Made by a program: the position numbers and the translations under genes
In this document: positions 1 to 5,458 of the stretch, in pieces
Position numbering within the stretch: position 1 is the stretch's first letter
Layout of the letters: every line of letters begins with the position of its first letter
The notes under the pieces: model-generated
The model's input: only the letters and a program-made list of their open reading frames with translations
What the model was told of the DNA's origin: nothing
The model's database searches: none
Assembly (NCBI GenBank): GCA_027490345.1
Contig: JAIXYF010000217.1
Span: forward strand, 1 to 9,336
Length of the DNA: 9,336 nucleotides
Origin: Novosphingobium sp.
GTDB lineage: Bacteria > Pseudomonadota > Alphaproteobacteria > Sphingomonadales > Sphingomonadaceae
Reading direction: 5' to 3'

Positions 1-1
1 A

Positions 2-445
2 GATGAAGTCGGCCAGCGCCTTGGCGAACGCGGCCACGAGTTTGGCACAGTGACGGGGCGCAAGCGCCGCTGCGGCTGGTTCGATGCGGTGCTGGTGCGC
101 CAGTCGTGTGCGATTTCGGGCGTCACGGGCATCGCGCTGACCAAGCTCGATGTGCTCGACGGATTCGACAAGGTGAAGATCTGCACCGGCTATCGCCTGC
201 GCGGCAAAGTGCTTGATTACTTCCCCAGCCACGCTGCGGATCAGGCTGCGGTTGAGCCGATCTACGAGGAAATGGACGGCTGGCAGGGCACCACCGCTGG
301 TGCGCGTTCGTGGGCCGATCTTCCCGCGCAGGCGATCAAGTATATCCAGCGCGTGCAAGAACTGATCGAAACGCCGGTGGCGCTGGTTTCGACCAGCCCG
401 GAGCGCGAGGATACGATTCTAGTGCGCGATCCCTTCGTCGATTGA
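2..445 (+). CDS. purA: Adenylosuccinate synthetase, C-terminal part (5' end outside window)
   Basis: PurA catalyses GTP-dependent condensation of IMP with aspartate to adenylosuccinate, the first committed step to AMP, in the cytoplasm. The open frame runs in from the window edge without a start and reads DEVGQRLGERGHEFG, then TVTGRKRRCGWFD, the family loop that contacts IMP and aspartate. Next come TKLDVLDGFDKVKIC, EPIYEEMDGWQGTT, the nucleotide-site stretch VSTSPERED and the usual C-terminus ILVRDPFVD. About 147 residues are visible of the roughly 430 typical of the family, so about two thirds lie upstream of the window. The GTG at position 50 is internal, not a start, because conserved PurA sequence precedes it. 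The stop TGA at 443-445 lies 3 bp from the stop of the convergent gene, and a strong hairpin follows directly. The assignment is very secure. Confidence 0.97.
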   Translation, partial: DEVGQRLGERGHEFGTVTGRKRRCGWFDAVLVRQSCAISGVTGIALTKLDVLDGFDKVKICTGYRLRGKVLDYFPSHAADQAAVEPIYEEMDGWQGTTAGARSWADLPAQAIKYIQRVQELIETPVALVSTSPEREDTILVRDPFVD

Positions 446-446
446 C

Positions 447-484
447 GATCAGTCCGGGGAAGGGCGGCCTTTCCCGGCCTGATC
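447..484 (+). terminator. Hairpin after purA, inside the 3' end of the convergent gene
   Basis: GATCAG (447-452) pairs with CTGATC (479-484). After one T/C mismatch, CCGGGGAAGG (454-463) pairs with CCTTTCCCGG (468-477) around the loop GCGG. One pair is G-U in + strand RNA and becomes C-A in the opposite strand, so the fold favours the purA transcript. It begins 2 nt after the purA stop. No T-tract follows, so it may be an imperfect terminator or a 3'-end stabiliser. It also encodes the last residues of the minus-strand gene. Confidence 0.55.
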
Positions 485-1039
485 GGAAATGCGCTGGAGC
501 AGGTCATCTGCGCCTTTGGCATGGGGATCGATTCGCAAGGTGATGCCATCGCCAAACGTTGCGACGAACCAGCCGCTGCCGCATTCCGAAAGGCTCATGA
601 TCTCGGCAATCGGCCGTTCCACCCTGCCGCCACCTGATGCCCGGAACCGCACGGTGCCGCCCCGCCAGTGGATGCCCGCACGCGTAATGCTGTGCATCCG
701 GACAAGGCTGAAAATCGCCCCTGCCGCAAAGGCGAGCGCCAGCCAGCCAAGGATCTGCATCTGCGCGGGCCCATCTGCGCGCGAAGAGCCGACGAAGCGC
801 ACGACGTAGACCATCAGCGCGGCGAGCCCGGAAGAAAGCACCAGCCCGGTCCAATGCATGGCGCCAGCGCGGACGTGCCCCCAGCCCGCGGTTGGCCCGC
901 TCCCGCGGCATGCCAGCCAGCCCAGAATGGCAGCGGCGGATGCCCCGCAGGCACCGGCAAGGATCGGCCCCCAGAACGGGCCGGGCAGGAAGAAGGCCGT
1001 GAATGTCATGAACTGATCATGCCACGATGATGTTGTCAT
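449..1039 (-). CDS. Hypothetical membrane protein with soluble C-terminal domain
   Basis: I do not recognise a named family. From the ATG at 1039 the product is 196 aa. It has three hydrophobic segments at about residues 12-44 (FFLPGPFWGPILAG, then a small-residue-rich stretch), 63-84 (GLVLSSGLAALMVYVVRF) and 95-115 (GWLALAFAAGAIFSLV). A soluble tail of about 80 residues follows, with alternating beta-like segments (GIHWRGGTVRFRA, PIAEIMSLSE, GWFVATFGDGITLRI). This resembles the layout of small bacterial membrane proteins carrying a PH-like domain, which is inference only. The start is uncertain: 1039 has AAGGGA abutting the ATG, 1009 has no clear ribosome site, and the longest open frame, to 1138, would run into the divergent gene. 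It converges on purA (3 bp gap) and diverges from the L,D-transpeptidase gene (33 bp gap). Confidence 0.7.
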   Translation of the reverse strand: MTTSSWHDQFMTFTAFFLPGPFWGPILAGACGASAAAILGWLACRGSGPTAGWGHVRAGAMHWTGLVLSSGLAALMVYVVRFVGSSRADGPAQMQILGWLALAFAAGAIFSLVRMHSITRAGIHWRGGTVRFRASGGGRVERPIAEIMSLSECGSGWFVATFGDGITLRIDPHAKGADDLLQRISDQAGKGRPSPD

Positions 1040-1072
1040 TCCCTTGCCGCCGGATCGCTCTATGCCAGCGCC

Positions 1073-1609
1073 ATGGATCGCAGGATGATCATCGCCGCCG
1101 TGGCGCTGGGATTGTTCAGCATTCCGGCTGCCTGCCAATCACCGCCAGCCGAGCCGCCTCTGCAACGCGCCAGCGCGCCAGAGGCCGGCGAAATTGTGCT
1201 GGTTCGCGTGGAGAAGGGTGCGCGCCGCCTGGTGCTGCTCGATGCGGCGGGGGCAGCGCGGCGGACCTACTTCGGCCTTCAGTTGGGCGATGCGCCGCAA
1301 GGGCACAAGCAGTTCGAAGGCGACGAGCGCACGCCGGAGGGCCGCTATGTGATCGACTATGGCAACCCGCGCAGCGCCTATCATCTCTCACTGCACGTCT
1401 CCTATCCGAATGCTGCCGACAAGGCCTTTGCCGAGTCGCACGGGAAGCCGCCCGGCGGGGATATTTTTATCCACGGCCAGCCAAACGGGCTGGCGGTGGG
1501 GCGTGCAGGGGGTGATTGGACCGATGGATGCATCGCGCTTTCAAACGCTGAAATCGAAGAATTATGGACACTTGTGCATGATGGCACACCCATCGAGATC
1601 ACACCTTGA
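1073..1609 (+). CDS. Exported L,D-transpeptidase-like protein (YkuD/YafK type)
   Basis: L,D-transpeptidase domains carry a catalytic cysteine and act on peptidoglycan peptides in the periplasm, forming 3-3 cross-links, attaching proteins or trimming. The product is 178 aa. It has a hydrophobic N-terminal segment (IIAAVALGLFSIPAA) ending at Cys21. PAAC is lipobox-like but has Pro where Leu is usual, so it is either an unusual lipoprotein or a simply cleaved export signal. The catalytic region is clear: GDIFIHGQPN (His134), then DWTDGCIALSN with Cys153, the form typical of the COG3034/YafK-like branch rather than SHGC-type enzymes. TPEGRYVIDY near residue 88 is also typical of the family. The start is not fixed by a good ribosome site; ATG at 1085 (MIIAAV) is an alternative. 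It diverges from the membrane-protein gene, and no terminator is evident before the next promoter. The exact substrate is not predictable from this sequence. Confidence 0.85.
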   Translation: MDRRMIIAAVALGLFSIPAACQSPPAEPPLQRASAPEAGEIVLVRVEKGARRLVLLDAAGAARRTYFGLQLGDAPQGHKQFEGDERTPEGRYVIDYGNPRSAYHLSLHVSYPNAADKAFAESHGKPPGGDIFIHGQPNGLAVGRAGGDWTDGCIALSNAEIEELWTLVHDGTPIEITP

Positions 1610-1631
1610 TCCAAAACCGATGGAAATGATC

Positions 1632-1660
1632 TTGACCTGAACCCTTTTTGTTCCATTATT
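1632..1660 (+). promoter_or_regulatory. Candidate sigma70-type promoter of the winged-helix gene
   Basis: TTGACC (1632-1637) is a good -35 element. CATTAT (1654-1659), 16 bp further on, is a fair -10. The AT-rich run here is unusual for the window. A start near 1667 would give a leader of about 28 nt that includes the GGAG ribosome site at 1681-1684, 10 nt before the ATG at 1695. Confidence 0.55.
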
Positions 1661-1664
1661 GTTC
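1650..1664 (+). promoter_or_regulatory. LexA operator (alphaproteobacterial SOS box)
   Basis: GTTCCATTATTGTTC is a perfect GTTC-N7-GTTC direct repeat, the LexA recognition motif known in alphaproteobacteria. It covers the candidate -10 element and lies 30 bp upstream of the ATG at 1695, the right place for repression by steric block. The motif match and placement are seen in the sequence; LexA binding and DNA-damage induction are inferred. Confidence 0.75.
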
Positions 1665-1694
1665 TCATAAGGGCAATTACGGAGTTCAGCAGCG

Positions 1695-2735
1695 ATGGGA
1701 CAGGCAGCGACCCAGTTTGAATATGGCAACGGCGATGGCAGCGGGGCAAAGGTCGTCGCGCTGAAAGGCCGGGTGCAGGATCGCGGAAGCCTGGCGCTGG
1801 CGGTCTCGATTTTCGCCGATCGCAGCTATCTGCGCGCTGAGATGGAGGAGGACGCCTCGGCTGCCGGTCTGCGGATCGCGCAGGCTGGCGATCTTGGCAA
1901 TCTCCTCGCGGCAGATGGTGCGCAGGCGCGTGCGGATGCTGTGCTGGGTGATCTGGTGCTTGTCGATTGCCCGGTGATTGATGGCGCAGAACTGGCCGCG
2001 CTCGCCCGGCTGGATATGCGCGCGGCAAAAAGCGGTGCGCAGCTGGTGGTCTCCACCAGTATCGGCTCGCTCGATGATGTGTTCGGCTGCCTCGATCAGA
2101 GCGAGGCACAGATTCTCGTAACCCCAAGCCGCGCCGAACGGGTGATCGCGCTGGGCCGCACGCTGGCCCGCGCAGGCAACCGCGTGCGGGAACTTTCGGA
2201 AGAGGATCGGCTCGCCCTGCTGCGCCTGACCGAACAGGTAGGGCAAATTGCCCAAAAGCTTGAGGCGTTGTCGTCCAGCTCCGGCCCGGCAAGCACCCAG
2301 CCTTCCGCCTTCCGGTTCGATGGCGCAGAGGGTGACGCGCGGCTTGATGACGGGACGGACCGCCTGGTTCGTGCCGCGCGGCCGCCGCTTCCCGATCCGC
2401 GTTTGGTGCGCCGGATCATTCGTCAGCGCCAGCTGCGAGCCCGGTTTTTCGAAGGCGATCTGTTTGCCGATCCGGCGTGGGACATGCTGCTCGATCTTAC
2501 TGCCGCCCGGGCCGAACATGTTCGTGTCTCGGTCACATCGCTGTGCATCGCCTCGGGCGTGCCGCCCACTACAGCGCTGCGCTGGATTGGCCAGATGACC
2601 GATGCCGGCCTGCTCCAGCGTGTTGACGATGAAACCGATCGTCGGCGCGCCTTCATCACGCTGACCGACAAGGCTGCCGATGCCATGGCGCGCTATTTCG
2701 CCGAGCTGGGCACTTCTTCGGCGATGCTGGTCTGA
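1695..2735 (+). CDS. MarR-like winged-helix regulator with degenerate receiver-like N-terminus
   Basis: This 346-aa cytoplasmic protein has two parts. Residues about 35-165 (SIFADRSYLRAEMEEDASAAGLRI, then LGDLVLVDCPVIDGAEL, then GAQLVVSTSIGSLDDVF and AQILVTPSRAERVIALGRTL) follow the alternating beta-alpha rhythm of a response-regulator receiver but lack the acidic pocket and phosphoacceptor pattern, so it is probably a pseudo-receiver. A charged linker (166-235) follows. Residues about 235-338 (RLVRRIIRQRQLRARFF, AWDMLLDLTAARAEHVRVSVTSLCIASGV, TTALRWIGQMTDAGLLQRVDDETDRRRAFITLTDKA) form a MarR-like winged helix with recognition helix PTTALRWIGQM and a wing rich in Asp and Arg. The start at 1695 is backed by GGAG 10 nt upstream. 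A perfect LexA box overlaps the promoter, so damage-inducible expression is expected. The target genes and what the N-terminal domain senses are unknown. The domain calls rest on pattern recognition only. Confidence 0.85.
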   Translation: MGQAATQFEYGNGDGSGAKVVALKGRVQDRGSLALAVSIFADRSYLRAEMEEDASAAGLRIAQAGDLGNLLAADGAQARADAVLGDLVLVDCPVIDGAELAALARLDMRAAKSGAQLVVSTSIGSLDDVFGCLDQSEAQILVTPSRAERVIALGRTLARAGNRVRELSEEDRLALLRLTEQVGQIAQKLEALSSSSGPASTQPSAFRFDGAEGDARLDDGTDRLVRAARPPLPDPRLVRRIIRQRQLRARFFEGDLFADPAWDMLLDLTAARAEHVRVSVTSLCIASGVPPTTALRWIGQMTDAGLLQRVDDETDRRRAFITLTDKAADAMARYFAELGTSSAMLV

Positions 2736-2867
2736 ATCCGGCGAGATTTCCCGGCCTGTCACCCTGTGCGCTGCGTCATGCCGGCGGCGGGTGTGTGGAT
2801 GTGCGATGGGCTGGGAAGGACGCAGAAGACGCTCGCGCCGCGCGCGGGGGAAAGGCTGCCTGTTCTA

Positions 2868-2896
2868 GAGGCTGCCCTTTGAAAGGATGCCTTTTT
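2868..2896 (+). terminator. Possible intrinsic terminator for the + strand unit
   Basis: The stem AGGC/GCCT (outer) with CCTT/AAGG (inner, loop TGA) is followed directly by five T residues (2892-2896). It lies about 130 bp past the stop at 2735. The stem is short with an internal loop, so the call is tentative. Confidence 0.35.
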
Positions 2897-3018
2897 GAGG
2901 GGCTGGCCGGGTGAGAAGCTGGCGAATGTCCACAACAGCCGTCACGGCCTTCGCTAGGACTAAAGGGGTGGCGTTGGGCTCAGCGAGTGTAGGTTGGCAG
3001 ATCTTGGCTTGCAAGCGA

Positions 3019-3045
3019 ACTGGCCCACGCCCGGCACTGGGCAGT
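3019..3045 (-). terminator. Hairpin downstream of the folE-oxidoreductase operon
   Basis: On the minus strand ACTGCCCA pairs with TGGGCCAGT, 8 bp with one bulged C and a 10-nt loop. It starts about 22 nt after the oxidoreductase stop. No U-tract follows, so it could be a Rho-associated 3'-end structure rather than a true intrinsic terminator. Confidence 0.35.
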
Positions 3046-3066
3046 TGCTATCTACCACGTCGGCCG

Positions 3067-4020
3067 TCAGGCGGCGACCCGATCAGCGCCGAGAACCCGC
3101 TGGGCCAGCATCCGACCCGAAACCCACGCGCATTCAACGCGCGGACCAAGCAGCCAATCTCCGCAGGCCCCGATGAGCTGGGTTTCGTTCCACAAGCAGC
3201 CCAAACCGGTCCCGGCCGAAAGAGCATACCGCCAGCGGTGAACCGAATGAGCCAGCACAGCAGGCGTATCGGTCCCGGTTGCCTCAGCCAGAGCAGCCAG
3301 CAGCAGCGGCGCTACGTCGTCGGGGCTTCGCTCGAGGTGCGCGGTGGACCATTGCGGGCTGGCTTGCACCACCCAGCTTTCCGGACCGCTGCGGCCGGGC
3401 TTGGCGCTGTCACGCGCGGCCCAGGCAAGAGCGCCGTGATCGCGCAGGATATGCGGGGCGTGTTGCAGCGGGGCAGCAAAAGCAAACATGCCGCTCCAGC
3501 AGGGCTGCGAGCGCGCAAACAGCGCTGTGCGCGCCAGTTCAAAATCATACAAGGTGAGGATCGGCGCGGCTTGCTCGGCAGGCAAGGCCAGCACGGCGGC
3601 ATCGAAATGACCGGTCGGCATACCCTCACCCAGCAAGCGCCATCGGCCCTCTTCCCGCGCGAGGCCGCTGACGTGATGGGAAAAGCGCACATCGTGCCGA
3701 GTCGCCATGGCCCGCACAACGACATTCATTGCCGGAACGCCGATCCACGCATCCTCGCGTGCTTCGGGCCAACGTACGGCAAGCCCGGCTTCTGCCCAGC
3801 GCGCCACTTCGGCGGAAAAGCCGGAGTCCCTGACGGTGAAGTATTGTGCGCCAAAATCGAATGCGGCTTCGCCGTGCGGCGTATCGATGCGGCGAGACGC
3901 CATCCGGCCACCCGCCTTGCGCCCTTTATCGAACAAAGTCACGCGCCAGCCCTGTTCGGCCAGCGCATCCGCACAGGAAAGACCGGCAATCCCGGCTCCG
4001 ATGATGGCAACACTTCGCAT
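3067..4020 (-). CDS. Renalase-like NAD(P)/FAD-dependent oxidoreductase (COG3380 type)
   Basis: This is a 317-aa cytoplasmic flavoprotein. The N-terminus has the dinucleotide-binding fold VAIIGAGIAGLSCADAL (GxGxxG at residues 8-13) with an acidic residue closing the second strand (LFDKG, D31). Family landmarks follow: GGRMASRR (38-44), FDFGAQYFTVRD (55-65), HRWRYA (261-266), and the C-terminal FAD motif ACGDWLLGPRVECAWVSG (285-302). These match the COG3380 amine-oxidase-like group that includes bacterial renalases, which oxidise non-canonical dihydro-NAD(P) isomers. Whether this enzyme does so is inference. The start ATG at 4020 lies 13 bp after the folE stop, with only a weak AGAAG upstream, so it is probably translated from the folE mRNA. 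Co-transcription with folE and divergence from a LOV photoreceptor suggest a light or photo-oxidative response role. Confidence 0.88.
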   Translation of the reverse strand: MRSVAIIGAGIAGLSCADALAEQGWRVTLFDKGRKAGGRMASRRIDTPHGEAAFDFGAQYFTVRDSGFSAEVARWAEAGLAVRWPEAREDAWIGVPAMNVVVRAMATRHDVRFSHHVSGLAREEGRWRLLGEGMPTGHFDAAVLALPAEQAAPILTLYDFELARTALFARSQPCWSGMFAFAAPLQHAPHILRDHGALAWAARDSAKPGRSGPESWVVQASPQWSTAHLERSPDDVAPLLLAALAEATGTDTPAVLAHSVHRWRYALSAGTGLGCLWNETQLIGACGDWLLGPRVECAWVSGRMLAQRVLGADRVAA

Positions 4021-4033
4021 CTTCTGGCCGCCG

Positions 4034-4648
4034 TTACTTACGGCCCATTAGTGCTAGAACTTCCTTGCGGCTGCTGTCGTCTTCGAGGAAGCAGCCGAGC
4101 ATGCGGCTGGTCACCATGCCCACGCCGGGGGTGCGCACGCCGCGCCCGGTCATGCAGCCATGTTGTGCGTCGATCACCACGGCCACGCCGTGCGGCTGTA
4201 AGTTGTCCCAGATGCATTTGGCAACTTCGCTGGTCAACCGTTCCTGAATCTGCAGGCGGCGCGCATAACCATGCAGCACTCGGGCCAGCTTCGAAATGCC
4301 AACCACACGGTTACGTGGGAGATAGGCAATCGAGGCAGTGCCAGTGATCGGCGCCAAATGGTGCTCGCAGTGGGACTGAAACGGAATGTCGCGCAGCAGC
4401 ACAACTTCATCGTAGCCTGCCACTTCGCTGAAGGTGCGGCGCAGGTGCTGGCCGGGATCTTCATCGTAACCGGCACAATATTCCTTCCAAGCGCGGCCAA
4501 CGCGGCTGGGCGTGTCGGAGAGGCCTTCACGCTCCGGATCATCCCCGGCCCAGCGCAGCAATGTGCGGATGGCTTCTTGAACAGGCTCAGGAACAACGAG
4601 TTTGCCGTTTTCGTCGCGCGCTTCGAACTCGTGATTGACGTAATTCAT
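4034..4648 (-). CDS. folE: GTP cyclohydrolase I (FolE)
   Basis: FolE converts GTP to 7,8-dihydroneopterin triphosphate and formate, the first step of tetrahydrofolate and pterin synthesis, as a cytoplasmic homodecamer. The product is 204 aa, normal for the family. It has LSDTPSRVGRAWKEYCAGY, then the zinc/catalytic motif FQSHCEHHLAPITG (Cys94, His96, His97), the family segment GISKLARVLHGYARRLQIQERLT, and AQHGCMTGRGVRTPG with the third zinc ligand Cys165 and His163. These residues correspond to Cys110, His112, His113, Cys181 and His179 of the E. coli enzyme. The start at 4648 has GGAG 7 nt upstream. The downstream flavoenzyme gene follows after 13 bp, giving a two-gene operon. The gene diverges from a LOV-HTH regulator, with an inverted repeat in the shared region, so light control is plausible. 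No key residue is missing. Confidence 0.96.
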   Translation of the reverse strand: MNYVNHEFEARDENGKLVVPEPVQEAIRTLLRWAGDDPEREGLSDTPSRVGRAWKEYCAGYDEDPGQHLRRTFSEVAGYDEVVLLRDIPFQSHCEHHLAPITGTASIAYLPRNRVVGISKLARVLHGYARRLQIQERLTSEVAKCIWDNLQPHGVAVVIDAQHGCMTGRGVRTPGVGMVTSRMLGCFLEDDSSRKEVLALMGRK

Positions 4649-4774
4649 GCGTGCGCTCCATCGACTAACGGGGGTGGGCGCGCCGGAATGGCAATGCCCT
4701 TGCTGCAGAAAAACAGCGCAAACCCCAACAGTGCGCCTTGCAGCGCTGTCGCATGATGGTTTACCGATACTGCA

Positions 4775-4791
4775 ATCTTGGATCTCAAGAT
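4775..4791. promoter_or_regulatory. Perfect inverted repeat between folE and the LOV regulator
   Basis: ATCTTG-GATCT-CAAGAT is a 6-5-6 perfect inverted repeat. It is 126 bp from the folE start and 76 bp from the LOV gene start, inside their shared regulatory region. Symmetry of this size suits a dimeric LuxR-type HTH protein, so autoregulation by the LOV protein is a natural guess. No binding evidence exists in the sequence itself. Confidence 0.4.
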
Positions 4792-4867
4792 CGGGAAAGC
4801 GCCGGTTTTTGGGAACATGGACCTAAGGGCAATTGCGCACGGCGCGCCAGAGCCGAAGGAAAAGAGC

Positions 4868-5458
4868 ATGACAATAAGCGCAATGATCGAAAATAGTCTC
4901 GTGGCGGCAGTGGTGAGCAACCCCCGGCTGCCAGATAACCCCATCGTGGAGTGCAATGCCGCATTCATGGAACTGACCGGGTATGGCCGCGATGAAATCA
5001 TCGGCCGCAACTGCCGGTTTTTGCGCGGAGAAGGCACCGAGCCCGAACTTACCGAGCAACTGCGCACTGGCATTGCAGCGCGGGTGCCAGTGATGGTCGA
5101 GCTGCTCAACTACAAGCGCGATGGCACGCCGTTTCGCAATGCCGTAATGGTCGCGCCGATCTTCGATGCGGCGGGAGAGCTGGAATGGTTCCTCGGCAGC
5201 CAGGTGGAGATCGCCGGGGCGGCTGATGCAGCGCCGAGCTCGCGCGCGTTGGAAGCAAAGGAAAAAGTGGCGGGACTTTCCCGTCGCCAGCGTGAAATCC
5301 TTGAATGCATCGCGGCGGGGCGGCTCAACAAGCAGATCGCCTACGAACTCGGGCTGAGCGAACGCACGGTCAAGCTGCACCGGGCAGCGGTGCTGCGTGC
5401 ACTGGGTGTGCGCACCAGCGCCGATGCGATTCGCATGGCCATCGAAGCCGGGCTCTGA
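4868..5458 (+). CDS. LOV-HTH blue-light transcription factor (EL222-like)
   Basis: From the ATG at 4868 the product is 196 aa. Residues about 6-116 form a LOV (PAS) domain with the flavin-adduct motif GRNCRFLRG (Cys49), the flavin-contacting NYKRDGTPFRNAV (Asn81, Asn91) and GSQVEI (Gln112). All of these match functional LOV photoreceptors. A short linker (117-136) follows, then a LuxR-type HTH (137-196: LSRRQREILECIAAGRLNKQIAYELGLSERTVKLH, then VRTSADAIRMAIEAGL). The architecture and sequence strongly resemble EL222 of Erythrobacter litoralis, where blue light forms a Cys-flavin adduct, frees the HTH, and allows dimerisation and DNA binding. The start is chosen because GAAGGA sits 7 nt upstream. 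A TTG at 4778 or ATG at 4817 would add 30 or 17 residues with no good ribosome site. It diverges from folE; its target genes are inferred only from position. Confidence 0.93.
   Translation: MTISAMIENSLVAAVVSNPRLPDNPIVECNAAFMELTGYGRDEIIGRNCRFLRGEGTEPELTEQLRTGIAARVPVMVELLNYKRDGTPFRNAVMVAPIFDAAGELEWFLGSQVEIAGAADAAPSSRALEAKEKVAGLSRRQREILECIAAGRLNKQIAYELGLSERTVKLHRAAVLRALGVRTSADAIRMAIEAGL

Larger units (their letters stand above)
2736..3066. other. 331-bp gene-free region between convergent units
   Basis: This lies between the stops of the winged-helix gene (+) and the flavoenzyme gene (-). No credible coding frame, tRNA or known RNA family was recognised. It holds a G/C-rich stretch (2830-2850), loosely repeated copies of AGGCTGCC/AGGATGCC around 2852-2905, and two terminator-like hairpins listed separately. 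The open frames crossing it are shadows. Confidence 0.6.

Noticed and set aside
50..445. GTG at 50 as a gene start
   Set aside because: Conserved PurA sequence (GERGHEFGTV) continues upstream in the same frame to the window edge.
449..1138. Upstream start at 1138 for the small membrane protein
   Set aside because: It would overlap the divergent L,D-transpeptidase signal sequence, and the added residues are charged and lack similarity to a normal N-terminus; ATG at 1039 or 1009 fits better.
1686..2762. Minus-strand open frame of 358 codons opposite the winged-helix gene
   Set aside because: The + strand frame has the ribosome site, promoter and recognisable wHTH; the antisense product shows no family pattern.
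2900..3066. Possible small stable RNA (tRNA, SRP, 6S) in the gap
   Set aside because: No T-loop motif, SRP core motif or other recognisable signature was found on either strand.
2911..4347. Long + strand open frame of 478 codons
   Set aside because: It lies antisense to the well-supported flavoenzyme and folE genes, and its translation is rich in Pro, Arg and Cys with no recognisable domain. It is a high-GC shadow frame.
4812..4836. GGAAC upstream of the LOV gene as an EcfG general-stress promoter
   Set aside because: The -10 part (CGTT at 16-17 nt) is absent; TTGC or TGCG is found there.
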